Origin: JBBSHE01 sp038253325
GTDB taxonomy: Bacteria > Actinomycetota > Actinomycetes > Propionibacteriales > Nocardioidaceae
NCBI GenBank assembly: GCA_038253325.1
Contig: JBBSHE010000050.1
Coordinates: 1 to 18,956 of the forward strand
Length of the DNA: 18,956 nucleotides
Direction: 5' to 3'
The translations under genes and the position numbers were made by a program. This document shows, piece after piece, positions 1 through 6,710 of this stretch. The notes beneath the pieces are model-generated. The model had not been told where the DNA came from. It ran no database searches and worked only from the letters and a program-made list of their open reading frames with translations. How positions within the stretch are numbered: position 1 is the first letter of the stretch; each line of letters starts with the position of its first letter.

Positions 1-480
1 GGAACTCCAGCAGCGCGAACTGGCGTGGGGTCAGCTCGATCGGCGCCCCCGCCCTCGACACAAGATGCGCGGCCGGGTCCAGCCGAAGGTCTCCGGCTAC
101 GATCACACTCGGACGCTCATTGGTACCTCGACGCAACAGAGCCCGGATTCGGGCCAGCAGGACGACGTAAGAAAACGGTTTCGACAGGAAGTCGTCGGCG
201 CCGGTGTCGAGCGCCCGGGCTCGTCGCCGCTGCCGGCCTTCGCGGTCAGCATGAGGATGGGCGTCCAGTCGCCGACTTCGCGGAGCTGGGCGCAGAGCTC
301 GTAACCGTTGAGCCCCGGCAGCATGATGTCCAGCACCATGGCGTCGTACGAGTTCTCCTGCGCGTACCACTGAGCCTCGACACCGTCCAGTGCGACGTCA
401 ACGGCGAATCCTTCGGCCACGAGGCCACGCTTGAGCGCGAGCAAGAGGTGCCTGTCGTCGTCGACGACCAGAAGGCGCAT
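1..480 (-). pseudogene. OmpR/PhoB-family response regulator, frameshifted, 3' end outside window
   Basis: DNA-binding response regulator of a two-component system. The N-terminal receiver domain is clear: acidic pair D8/D9, phospho-acceptor D51 in VLDIMLPG, and T79 followed by AK. After residue 85 or so the frame is lost. Reading on in the neighbouring frame from about 220 downward gives the rest of the receiver (ALDTGADDFLSKPFSY), a linker, and the start of the winged-helix domain (IELTPRQFALLEF), which runs off the left edge. Adding one base near 219-222 restores a continuous product. This is either a real inactivating frameshift or a sequencing error in a GC-rich run. The downstream partner, perhaps a histidine kinase, is not visible. 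The start at 480 is chosen because it begins the receiver fold exactly (MRLLVVDDD). The gene is divergent from a secreted protein gene, with candidate binding boxes between them. Confidence 0.85.
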
Positions 481-502
481 GGGCTCAGCGTCTCAGTTCG
501 GA

Positions 503-530
503 CCTGAACGTACGCTGAATCCGGCCTGAA
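503..530 (-). promoter_or_regulatory. Three TTCAGG/TTCAGC/TTCAGG direct repeats, 11-bp period (candidate response-regulator box)
   Basis: On the minus strand the hexamers TTCAGG, TTCAGC and TTCAGG occupy 530-525, 519-514 and 508-503, exactly 11 bp apart. OmpR/PhoB-family regulators commonly bind tandem half-sites with this helical spacing. The array lies 23-50 bp upstream of the response-regulator start at 480, so autoregulation is the simplest reading. The function is inferred from spacing and position only. Confidence 0.5.
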
Positions 531-567
531 CGGGTCGCGTCACGCAACTTCGAGTCCGCGATTGACC

Positions 568-584
568 TTCAGCGGGGCTTCAGC
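568..584 (+). promoter_or_regulatory. Two TTCAGC direct repeats, 11-bp period, upstream of the secreted protein gene
   Basis: TTCAGC occurs at 568-573 and 579-584, an 11-bp period on the strand of the downstream gene. The motif is the same as in the array upstream of the divergent response regulator. A TTGACC hexamer immediately precedes it (562-567) and could be a -35 element, but no convincing -10 follows at normal spacing. It is probably a target site of the adjacent regulator. Confidence 0.4.
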
Positions 585-646
585 ATGGCCGCCACACGAT
601 TGCGGCAGTGCTCGATAGACGGGCACCGAGACCAGAGGAGAATCTA

Positions 647-1429
647 ATGACTCACAACATCGCTCGACGCCGTTGGCCCGTCGCCTTGACTGCACTCGTG
701 CTGCCGCTCGGCGCCCTCGGTGCGGCAGAGGGCGCACGGGCCGCTGCACCCACATCCCCACACCATGCTCCAGCTGTGGTCCAGCAGGCGGCACCGAAGG
801 GTCCGCCCATCATTGCGCTGCCACCGCCGAGTCACTTCGTCCGCATCATCGACAACCCCTGGCTGCCGATGCGTCCGGGTACCAGGTGGTTCTACCGAGG
901 GGGCTCGCACGGCGAGGAACGCAACATCATCACGGTGCTGCACCGGACCAGACAGATCGTCGGCATCAAGGCGACGGTGGTTCGCGACGTCGTGCGAGTC
1001 GGAGGACAGGTCACCGAGCTGACGCGCGACTGGTTCGCGCAGGACAGCCGCGGCAGGGTCTGGTACCTCGGCGAGGCAACCAAGAAGTACGACAACGGAC
1101 ATGTGAGTACCGAGGGGTCGTGGGAGACCGGCGTACACGGCGCCAAGGCCGGAATCGCCATGTTCGCTCACCCCAAGGTCGGCCCTCGCTATCGCCAGGA
1201 GTACCTGGCGGGAACGGCCGAGGACATCGGTCAGGTCCTGGACTTCTCGACGCAGGTGACCGTTCCATTCGGCCACTACCGGCACGTGCTCATGACCGAG
1301 GACACGACGTCGCTCGACCCGACGGAGGTCGAGCTCAAGTTCTACGCCCGCGGCGTCGGAAACGTCCTCGGGATCGACCTGAGCCCGCAGGAGGGCCGTA
1401 CCCACCTGATCCGCATGGTCAAGCCCTGA
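647..1429 (+). CDS. Secreted protein of unknown function (NPxxPLxPGTxW-type)
   Basis: Predicted 260-residue exported protein. The start at 647 is preferred over an in-frame ATG at 608 because AGAGGAG (634-640) sits six bases upstream and the product then begins with a classic signal peptide: ARRR, a hydrophobic stretch, then an AxA-like region around residues 29-34. After a proline/alanine-rich linker comes the conserved-looking motif NPWLPMRPGTRWFYRG (70-85). I associate this with a widespread family of secreted bacterial proteins that have no assigned activity. The rest looks like a beta-rich domain and ends HLIRMVKP; there are no cysteines or membrane anchor. It is divergent from a response regulator and has TTCAGC repeats upstream, so it may be a target of that two-component system. 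No enzymatic function can be assigned. Confidence 0.8.
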   Translation: MTHNIARRRWPVALTALVLPLGALGAAEGARAAAPTSPHHAPAVVQQAAPKGPPIIALPPPSHFVRIIDNPWLPMRPGTRWFYRGGSHGEERNIITVLHRTRQIVGIKATVVRDVVRVGGQVTELTRDWFAQDSRGRVWYLGEATKKYDNGHVSTEGSWETGVHGAKAGIAMFAHPKVGPRYRQEYLAGTAEDIGQVLDFSTQVTVPFGHYRHVLMTEDTTSLDPTEVELKFYARGVGNVLGIDLSPQEGRTHLIRMVKP

Positions 1430-1483
1430 ACCGACGTGTCCGACTCCCCACACCCCAAGGCGCGGGGGGGGTCTGACACGGCG

Positions 1484-2209
1484 GTGGCGCGCGCGACCGT
1501 GTAGAGAGTCCGCCGCGCGTACGTCTTCACTGAGCAGCGAGAGTCGTCGGGCGTTGGAACCGATGACTGTCGAGTGCTCGACGAACTGCTCGCGGGTCGG
1601 CGTGTGGCGAAACGGCTCGAGCGTCATCGACACGTCGCAGAAACCGGCGGTCTCCAACGTGGCCCGTAACGCCTTCGGATCGGCGGTGACCTCTCCCGCC
1701 GGCATCTGAGGACTCGGGTCCGGCGGCGCACCGTACGCGTCAATCACCGCGACCCACACATCGAACGCCGGATGCGGTTCATGCTCCGACCAGGTGACCG
1801 CCCCGAACGAGCCACCGGGACGCAACGTGCGCCGCACCTCGCCGAGCGCATCGTCCAGACGCGAGATGTGGAACAGCACGAACGGCATCAGCACGGCGTC
1901 GAAGCATCCGGTAGCGAACGGCAGCGTCTGAGCGTCGGCGACGACCCGGGAGTACGCCGGCGGCGCGCGCCTCAACATCGCCTCGGTCAGGTCAGCGCCG
2001 ACGAGCAGCGCCTGCGGCACACGGGTCTGAAGGTGGTCGAGCAAGCGTCCCGGACCACACCCAAGTTCGGCCACCCGTCGGGATCCCGTCAGGTCAAGGC
2101 GTTCCGTGAGCGCCCGAGCGTGGGCGGCGAGGACGTCTGCCCACGCCCCGTCGTACGTGGTCGCGATCCGTGTGTAGTCCCGTTGCACGCGCTGCTCGTA
2201 CGTCGCCAC
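1484..2209 (-). pseudogene. Class I SAM-dependent methyltransferase, 3' end apparently decayed
   Basis: The N-terminal ~225 residues are a normal class I methyltransferase: motif I VAELGCGPG (about 46-54), a motif II acidic strand (LLVGADLT), VVADAQTLPF, and FDAVLMPFVLFHISRLDDAL. The substrate is unknown. The start is GTG at 2209, preceded by a weak AAGGGAAA, 46 bp after paaK on the same strand. After ...ARRLSLLSEDVRA (about 1514) the frame shows no recognisable ending and stays open antisense through the neighbouring secreted protein gene. A piece resembling the usual C-terminal strand of this family (RTLYTVARA) appears in another frame at about 1487-1513. A short deletion plus frame change is the best explanation. 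The left boundary given is approximate. Whether a functional enzyme is made is uncertain. Confidence 0.6.
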
Positions 2210-2255
2210 GGCGCTTTCCCTTCCCGGCGGTGGATCGGACCCATGTCCTCGAGGC

Positions 2256-3530
2256 TCACCGACGCTGATCGTCGATCCGGCGGGCCTTGCCGAGCGACCG
2301 CTCGAGGGCGAACGGCTCGGTTACCCCGACGTTCACACTGACACCGACGTTGTCCTTGACGAGTGCGACCACGCGCGCGGCCAGCTCCGCCTTCCGCTGC
2401 TCCGAGATCCCTCCGTGTGTTGCCTCCACCCGCACCGTCAGCTCGTCCAGGCGGTCAGGACGGGTCAGGACGCAGAGGTAGTGCGGTGCCAGGCCGTCGA
2501 CCTTGAGCAGCTGCTCCTCGATCTGGGTAGGGAACACGTTGACGCCCCGCACGATCATCATGTCGTCGCTGCGGCCGGTGATCTTCTGCATCCGGCGGTA
2601 CGCGGGGAACGCGGTGCCGGGGAGCAACCGGGTCAGGTCCCTGGTCCGGTACCGAATCACCGGCATCGCCTCCCTCGTCAACGTTGTGAGGACGAGCTCG
2701 CCTTCCGCACCGTCCGGGAGCACCTCACCCGTCAGCGGGTCGACGACCTCGGGATAGAAGTGGTCCTCCCAGATGTGCGGTCCGTCCTTCGTGCTGGCCG
2801 CCTCCTGTGCGACGCCGGGACCCATCACCTCGCTGAGGCCATAGATGTCGACGGCGTCCATCGCGCAACGCTGCTCGATCTCGCTTCGCATCTGGTCGGT
2901 CCAGGGTTCGGCGCCGAAGATCCCGATCTCCAGCGAGGTGCCGGCCGGGTCGATGCCCTGACGCTCCATTTCGTCGACGATGGCGAGGAAGTACGACGGG
3001 GTGACCATGATGACCCGCGGCCGGAAGTCGACGATCAGCTGCACCTGGCGTTCGGTCATCCCTCCGCTGACCGGAACCACCGTGCACCCGAGTCGCTCCG
3101 CTCCGTAGTGTGCGCCCAACCCGCCGGTGAACAACCCGTACCCGTACGCAACGTGCACCAGGTCGCCGGCTCTGCCGCCGGCGGCTGCGACCGAGCGGGC
3201 GACCAGGTCCGCCCAGGTGTCCAGGTCGGCCGCCGTGTAACCGACGACGGTCGGGCGGCCCGTCGTACCCGACGACGCATGGACGCGGGCGAGTCGCTCG
3301 CGGGGAACTGCAAGCATGCCGAACGGGTAGTTGTCGCGCAGGTCGCTCTTTGCGGTCAACGGCAGTCTGCCCAGGTCACCGAGGTCGCGGATGTCGGACG
3401 GCGTGACAGCAGCGGCGTCAAGCGCCGTGCGGTAGTGCGGCACGTTGTCATACGCGCGCTGCACCGTCGAGCGCAGTCGGTCGATCTGCACCTCCCGCAG
3501 CCGGCCTACGTCGTCGATGAGCTGATCCAT
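2256..3530 (-). CDS. paaK: Phenylacetate-CoA ligase PaaK
   Basis: A 424-residue adenylate-forming ligase that activates phenylacetate with ATP and CoA to phenylacetyl-CoA, the entry step of aerobic phenylacetate breakdown. Visible motifs are the P-loop SSGTTGRPT (86-94), the phenylacetate-ligase stretch YGYGLFTGGLGAHYGAERLG (129-148), FGAEPW (205-210), the adenylate-binding YGLSEVMGPG (230-239), the hinge region around RSDDMMIVRGVNVFP (320-334) and the C-terminal catalytic lysine in SLGKARR (K415). Length and motif order are normal for the family. The ATG lies one base after the paaI stop (TGA 3534-3532), so translation is probably coupled. The preference for phenylacetate over a hydroxy or other aryl acid comes from family similarity and the paaI/paaN context. 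Confidence 0.93.
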   Translation of the reverse strand: MDQLIDDVGRLREVQIDRLRSTVQRAYDNVPHYRTALDAAAVTPSDIRDLGDLGRLPLTAKSDLRDNYPFGMLAVPRERLARVHASSGTTGRPTVVGYTAADLDTWADLVARSVAAAGGRAGDLVHVAYGYGLFTGGLGAHYGAERLGCTVVPVSGGMTERQVQLIVDFRPRVIMVTPSYFLAIVDEMERQGIDPAGTSLEIGIFGAEPWTDQMRSEIEQRCAMDAVDIYGLSEVMGPGVAQEAASTKDGPHIWEDHFYPEVVDPLTGEVLPDGAEGELVLTTLTREAMPVIRYRTRDLTRLLPGTAFPAYRRMQKITGRSDDMMIVRGVNVFPTQIEEQLLKVDGLAPHYLCVLTRPDRLDELTVRVEATHGGISEQRKAELAARVVALVKDNVGVSVNVGVTEPFALERSLGKARRIDDQRR

Positions 3531-3531
3531 C

Positions 3532-3963
3532 TCAGTCCGCCCTCACGACGGCGCCGCCGATCTCGCGGCTGCGTCCTCGGAACTCCGCGATGACCTCGTT
3601 GCCGCGGCTGACCCTGATGTCGTACACGCCGTTGCGGCCGAAGCGATGCCGCTCGACGGCCTGCGCGGTGATTGCATCACCCGTGTAGGCCGGTGCGACG
3701 AACAAGATGTCGCAGGCCTGCGCGACTGTACGAACGTTGTACGAGTTGCACGCGAACGCGAACGCGGAGTCGGCGAGCGTGAAGATGAAGCCGCCGTGCG
3801 CCATCCCATGTCCGTTGGCCATGTCGGGCCGGACTGTCATCGTGACGGCGGCCGTTCCGGATCGGACGTCGACGATCGACATGCCGAGTCCCTGGCTGGC
3901 GACGTCCTCGGCGTACATCGCGTCGGCACAGCGACGCGCAAGAGTGTCCGGATCGGTGGTCAT
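3532..3963 (-). CDS. paaI: Hydroxyphenylacetyl-CoA thioesterase PaaI
   Basis: A 143-residue single hot-dog-domain thioesterase. PaaI hydrolyses dead-end hydroxylated phenylacetyl-CoA intermediates and so releases CoA when the pathway stalls. The family signature is intact: NGHGMAHGGFIFTLADSAFA (50-69), with the HGG turn and the likely catalytic acid D65, followed by ACNSYN and the second strand set ending GRSREI. It sits between an acetyltransferase gene (7 bp gap upstream) and paaK (1 bp gap downstream) and is almost certainly in the same transcript. The start at 3963 gives the normal PaaI length. No odd features. Confidence 0.92.
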   Translation of the reverse strand: MTTDPDTLARRCADAMYAEDVASQGLGMSIVDVRSGTAAVTMTVRPDMANGHGMAHGGFIFTLADSAFAFACNSYNVRTVAQACDILFVAPAYTGDAITAQAVERHRFGRNGVYDIRVSRGNEVIAEFRGRSREIGGAVVRAD

Positions 3964-3970
3964 CGGTGTT

Positions 3971-4609
3971 TCACAGTGGCTTCTCCAACATGACGACCTC
4001 GTGGCCGTCGGGCATCCGCTGGTGTCCCACGGTGCGATAGCCGCGCGCGGAGTGGAACGTCAGCGAGGGCTCGTTGGGCGGATCGGAGTTTACCTCGCAC
4101 ACCATCCGGCCGAAGCGCCTGGCGTGATGTTCCATCGCGCCGTACACCATCGTCGCGACACCCCGCCGCTGAGAACGCTCGGCGACCATGATCCGGTCGA
4201 GGTACAAGAAGTCGTCGAATGTCTCGCAGAACCACCGGTAGTTGACGGAGTCGTACGACGTGCGGGGGCCGAGGATCAGGGCGAACGCGGCCGGGCCGTG
4301 CTCATCCTCGACGACGACCGCGTGTTCCGACGCGGTCCGGATCGTGGTCAGCCGCTCGACATCCATCGGCGCCGTCGCCCACTCGAGGTCCTGGTTCAGC
4401 GCGACCACGAAGCCGATATCGTCGTCGGTCATCGGCCGAAGAACGTGATGTCGGCGGGTCACTTCGCCCGAGGCAAGGTCGACCTGGGCGCCGGTCGAAG
4501 CGGAGTCGGTCGGGGAGTCGGTAGAGGTGGATTCGGCCGAGCTGGAGCCGACCGAGCTGGAGCCGACCGAGCTGGAGCCGACCGGGGCGTCGGTGATGCT
4601 GTCTGGCAT
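3971..4609 (-). CDS. GNAT acetyltransferase (COG3818-like) with Ser-rich repeated N-terminus
   Basis: A 212-residue protein. Residues 53-212 form a GNAT acetyltransferase domain. The acetyl-CoA-binding loop is SQRRGVA (146-152), preceded by the strand FLYLDRIMVA. The downstream CEVNSDPPNEPSLTFHSARGY matches the predicted-acetyltransferase family COG3818, whose substrate is unknown. The first ~50 residues are low complexity and include VGSSS three times, encoded by a perfect 15-bp tandem repeat. The ATG at 4609 has no Shine-Dalgarno, but CAGGCT lies seven bases upstream (4622-4617), compatible with leaderless initiation. An alternative GTG start near residue 50 would drop the repeats and cannot be excluded. 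It is the first gene of the minus-strand paaI-paaK transcript. Confidence 0.82.
   Translation of the reverse strand: MPDSITDAPVGSSSVGSSSVGSSSAESTSTDSPTDSASTGAQVDLASGEVTRRHHVLRPMTDDDIGFVVALNQDLEWATAPMDVERLTTIRTASEHAVVVEDEHGPAAFALILGPRTSYDSVNYRWFCETFDDFLYLDRIMVAERSQRRGVATMVYGAMEHHARRFGRMVCEVNSDPPNEPSLTFHSARGYRTVGHQRMPDGHEVVMLEKPL
4539..4583 (-). repeat. Perfect 15-bp tandem repeat x3 (VGSSS) in acetyltransferase gene
   Basis: GAGCTGGAGCCGACC on the plus strand repeats three times without mismatch at 4539-4553, 4554-4568 and 4569-4583. Read on the minus strand in frame it gives VGSSS three times. A whole-codon repeat in a low-complexity leader can change copy number without breaking the gene. 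Confidence 0.95.
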
Positions 4610-4673
4610 TGGGCTGAGCCTGTCACGTTCCCTGACCGTGGTGCCAGTGACGCTGGCCCGGTTGGGGCGCCAA

Positions 4674-4739
4674 CTTCCCGAGACTTGTCGGTACGTCGTG
4701 GGGTCAGGAACCCAGGAGCCGCCGACAAGTCTCGGGAAG
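4674..4739. repeat. 50-bp palindromic element, copy 1, with arms extended to 18 bp
   Basis: The core element is 4682-4731 (GACTTGTCGG ... CCGACAAGTC). The flanks are also complementary, giving a perfect 18-bp inverted repeat at 4674-4691 and 4722-4739 around a 30-base centre, which contains a smaller inner hairpin (GGGTTC-like against AACCC). The centre aligns with the other copies only as its reverse complement, so this copy is inverted relative to copies 2-6. It lies between the divergent acetyltransferase and paaN genes rather than at a gene end. Confidence 0.93.
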
Positions 4740-4807
4740 GGCGGCGAGAGCGACGTCCGCTGACCCGCGGGTGCTCGGCCTCGTCCGGAGAGTGCCAGGA
4801 TCGGAAC

Positions 4808-6508
4808 ATGACGACCTCCGCCGTACCATCGCCTTCATCGTCCGAGCTCTTCGAGCGCCACCGGGACCTGCTCGAGGCCGCGGTAACCGCGACGCAGACC
4901 CGTGGCTACTTCAGCGCGTTCCCTGAGTCGCCAAGCCCGAAGGTGTACGGGGAATCGGCGGCGTCCGACGGCATGGCGGCGTTCGAGGCGCTGCTCGGAG
5001 CCGACTTTCCGCTCGACGTACCGGGCTCGGACGGAACCGTCGCGACCGAGAAGTCGCCGTTTGGGCTCGAGCTCGGAGTGTCGTACCCGCGGGTCACGCC
5101 CGATGGAGTCGGCACCTTGATCACCGCCTCGACCGCGCGTATGACCGCTTGGCGCGACGCGGGGATCACGGCTCGGGTTGGTGTCGGCTTGGAGATTCTG
5201 ACCCGGTTGCACGCGCGGGTATTCGAGCTCGCGAACGCCGTCATGCACACGTCCGGCCAGGCGTTCGTGATGGCCTTCCAGGCCGGCGGTGCTCACGCCC
5301 TGGACCGAGCGCTCGAGTCCATCGCGTACGCGCACACCGAGATGACCCGGGTCCCCGCCACAGCGGTCTGGGAGAAGCCGGGCCGGGATGCGCCCACCCG
5401 GATGGAGAAGACGTTCACCGTGGTCCCGCGGGGCGTCGCTCTCGTCATCGGGTGTAACACGTTTCCGACCTGGAACTCGTGGCCGGGGCTGTTCGCTTCG
5501 CTGGTGACCGGGAACCCGGTCGTCGTCAAGCCGCACCCGCGGGCGGTGCTGCCGCTCGCGATCACGGTGCAGGTTGCCCAGCAGGTGCTGTCCGACGCCG
5601 GTTTCGACCCGAATGTGGTGATGTTGGCTGCGGAGGACCCGGCCGACGGGCTGGCGGCCGTCCTGGCGGTCCGCCCAGAGGTGCGCCTGATCGACTTCAC
5701 GGGCTCAAACGCGTTCGGCGAGTGGCTGGAGACCCACGCGACGCAGGCGGTCGTGTTCACGGAGAAGGCCGGCGTCAACACGGTCGTGATCGACTCGACC
5801 GACGCGTTCAAGGCGATGTGCTTCAACCTGGCGTTTTCATTGGCGCTGTACACCGGTCAGATGTGCACGGCTCCGCAGAACCTGTACGTCCCCAGGTCCG
5901 GCATCGAGACAGACGAAGGCCACAAGTCGGTCGACGACGTCGTTGCCGGGTTGGCGACGGCGTTCGAGAAGCTGCTCGGCGACGATGCCCGGGCGGTTGA
6001 ACTGCTGGGCGGCGTCGTCAACGACGGCGTCCTCGAGCGGGTGAGTTCCGTGGGCTCGTCGGGCGGCGTTGTCGTGATCGAGTCCCGTAAAGTTACGCAT
6101 CCGTCGTTCGAGTCCGCCGTCGTGCGTACGCCGGCTGTCGTACGCCTCGACGTGGCGGACTCGGATGTGTACGAGTCGGAGTGCTTCGGGCCGGTGGCGT
6201 ACCTGATCGAGACGGACTCGACGGTGGTGTCGATCGACGTCTTCCGGCGGACCGTGATCGAGCACGGCGCGATGACGGCCGCGATGTACTCCACCAGCGA
6301 TGACGTGGTCGCCGACATGCGGTCGGCATCGCTGGACGCCGGGGTTGCGTTGAGCGAGAACCTCACCGGTCAGGTGTTCGTCAACCAGTCGGCGGCGTTC
6401 AGCGACTTCCACGGTACGGGAGCCAACCCCGCGGCAAACGCGACGTTCACGGACGGCGCGTACGTCGCGAGCCGGTTCCGGTTCGTGCAGACCCGCCGCC
6501 ACATCTGA
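4808..6508 (+). CDS. paaN: Phenylacetic acid degradation protein PaaN (aldehyde-dehydrogenase fold)
   Basis: A 566-residue aldehyde dehydrogenase superfamily protein matching the PaaN family by overall sequence: GIGCNTFPTWNSWPGLFA-like region (214-230), NPVVVKPHPRAVLPLA (236-251), LIDFTGSNAFGEWLE (294-308), the general base E319 in VFTEKAGVNT and the nucleophile C353 in GQMCTAPQN. PaaN is linked to phenylacetate catabolism. It resembles the dehydrogenase part of PaaZ but lacks a fused hydratase domain, and none is seen here. The start at 4808 is chosen because AGGA (4797-4800) lies seven bases upstream. The open frame continues 1.1 kb further upstream only as antisense of paaI and the acetyltransferase. 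It is divergent from the acetyltransferase-paaI-paaK transcript with copy 1 of the palindromic element between them. The gene ends just before the repeat array at 6515. Confidence 0.92.
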   Translation: MTTSAVPSPSSSELFERHRDLLEAAVTATQTRGYFSAFPESPSPKVYGESAASDGMAAFEALLGADFPLDVPGSDGTVATEKSPFGLELGVSYPRVTPDGVGTLITASTARMTAWRDAGITARVGVGLEILTRLHARVFELANAVMHTSGQAFVMAFQAGGAHALDRALESIAYAHTEMTRVPATAVWEKPGRDAPTRMEKTFTVVPRGVALVIGCNTFPTWNSWPGLFASLVTGNPVVVKPHPRAVLPLAITVQVAQQVLSDAGFDPNVVMLAAEDPADGLAAVLAVRPEVRLIDFTGSNAFGEWLETHATQAVVFTEKAGVNTVVIDSTDAFKAMCFNLAFSLALYTGQMCTAPQNLYVPRSGIETDEGHKSVDDVVAGLATAFEKLLGDDARAVELLGGVVNDGVLERVSSVGSSGGVVVIESRKVTHPSFESAVVRTPAVVRLDVADSDVYESECFGPVAYLIETDSTVVSIDVFRRTVIEHGAMTAAMYSTSDDVVADMRSASLDAGVALSENLTGQVFVNQSAAFSDFHGTGANPAANATFTDGAYVASRFRFVQTRRHI

Positions 6509-6514
6509 GCCCGC

Positions 6515-6710
6515 GACTTGTCGGCGGCTCATGGGGTCCTGACCCCACCACGTGCCGACAACTCGAGGCACTTACGGCCCAGCCGAGGAGTTGTCGGCGG
6601 CTCATGGGGTCCTGACCCCACCACGTACCGACAACTCGAGGCACCTACGGCCCAGCCGAGGGCTTGTCGGCGGCTCATGGGGCCGTGACCCCACCACGTA
6701 CCGACAACTC
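6515..6710. repeat. Array of three 50-bp palindromic elements, 73-bp period (copies 2-4)
   Basis: Copies lie at 6515-6564, 6588-6637 and 6661-6710, exactly 73 bp apart. Each has 10-bp outer arms (GACTTGTCGG, GAGTTGTCGG or GGCTTGTCGG on the left, CCGACAACTC on the right; copy 3 is perfect) and an inner stem GGGGT/ACCCC or GGGG/CCCC. The two 23-base spacers differ at one base. The array begins six bases after the paaN stop and covers the convergent 3' end of the AbiEi-like gene, so bidirectional termination is plausible. There is no T-tract. Confidence 0.93.

Noticed and set aside
644..1483. C-terminal half of a 521-residue protein continuing the methyltransferase
   Set aside because: This part is the antisense of the secreted protein gene at 647-1429, which has its own ribosome site and signal peptide; the antisense translation shows no domain.
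3707..4807. A ~930-residue fusion protein upstream of and including paaN
   Set aside because: The extra 367 codons are antisense of paaI and the acetyltransferase; paaN has its own ATG and AGGA site at 4808.
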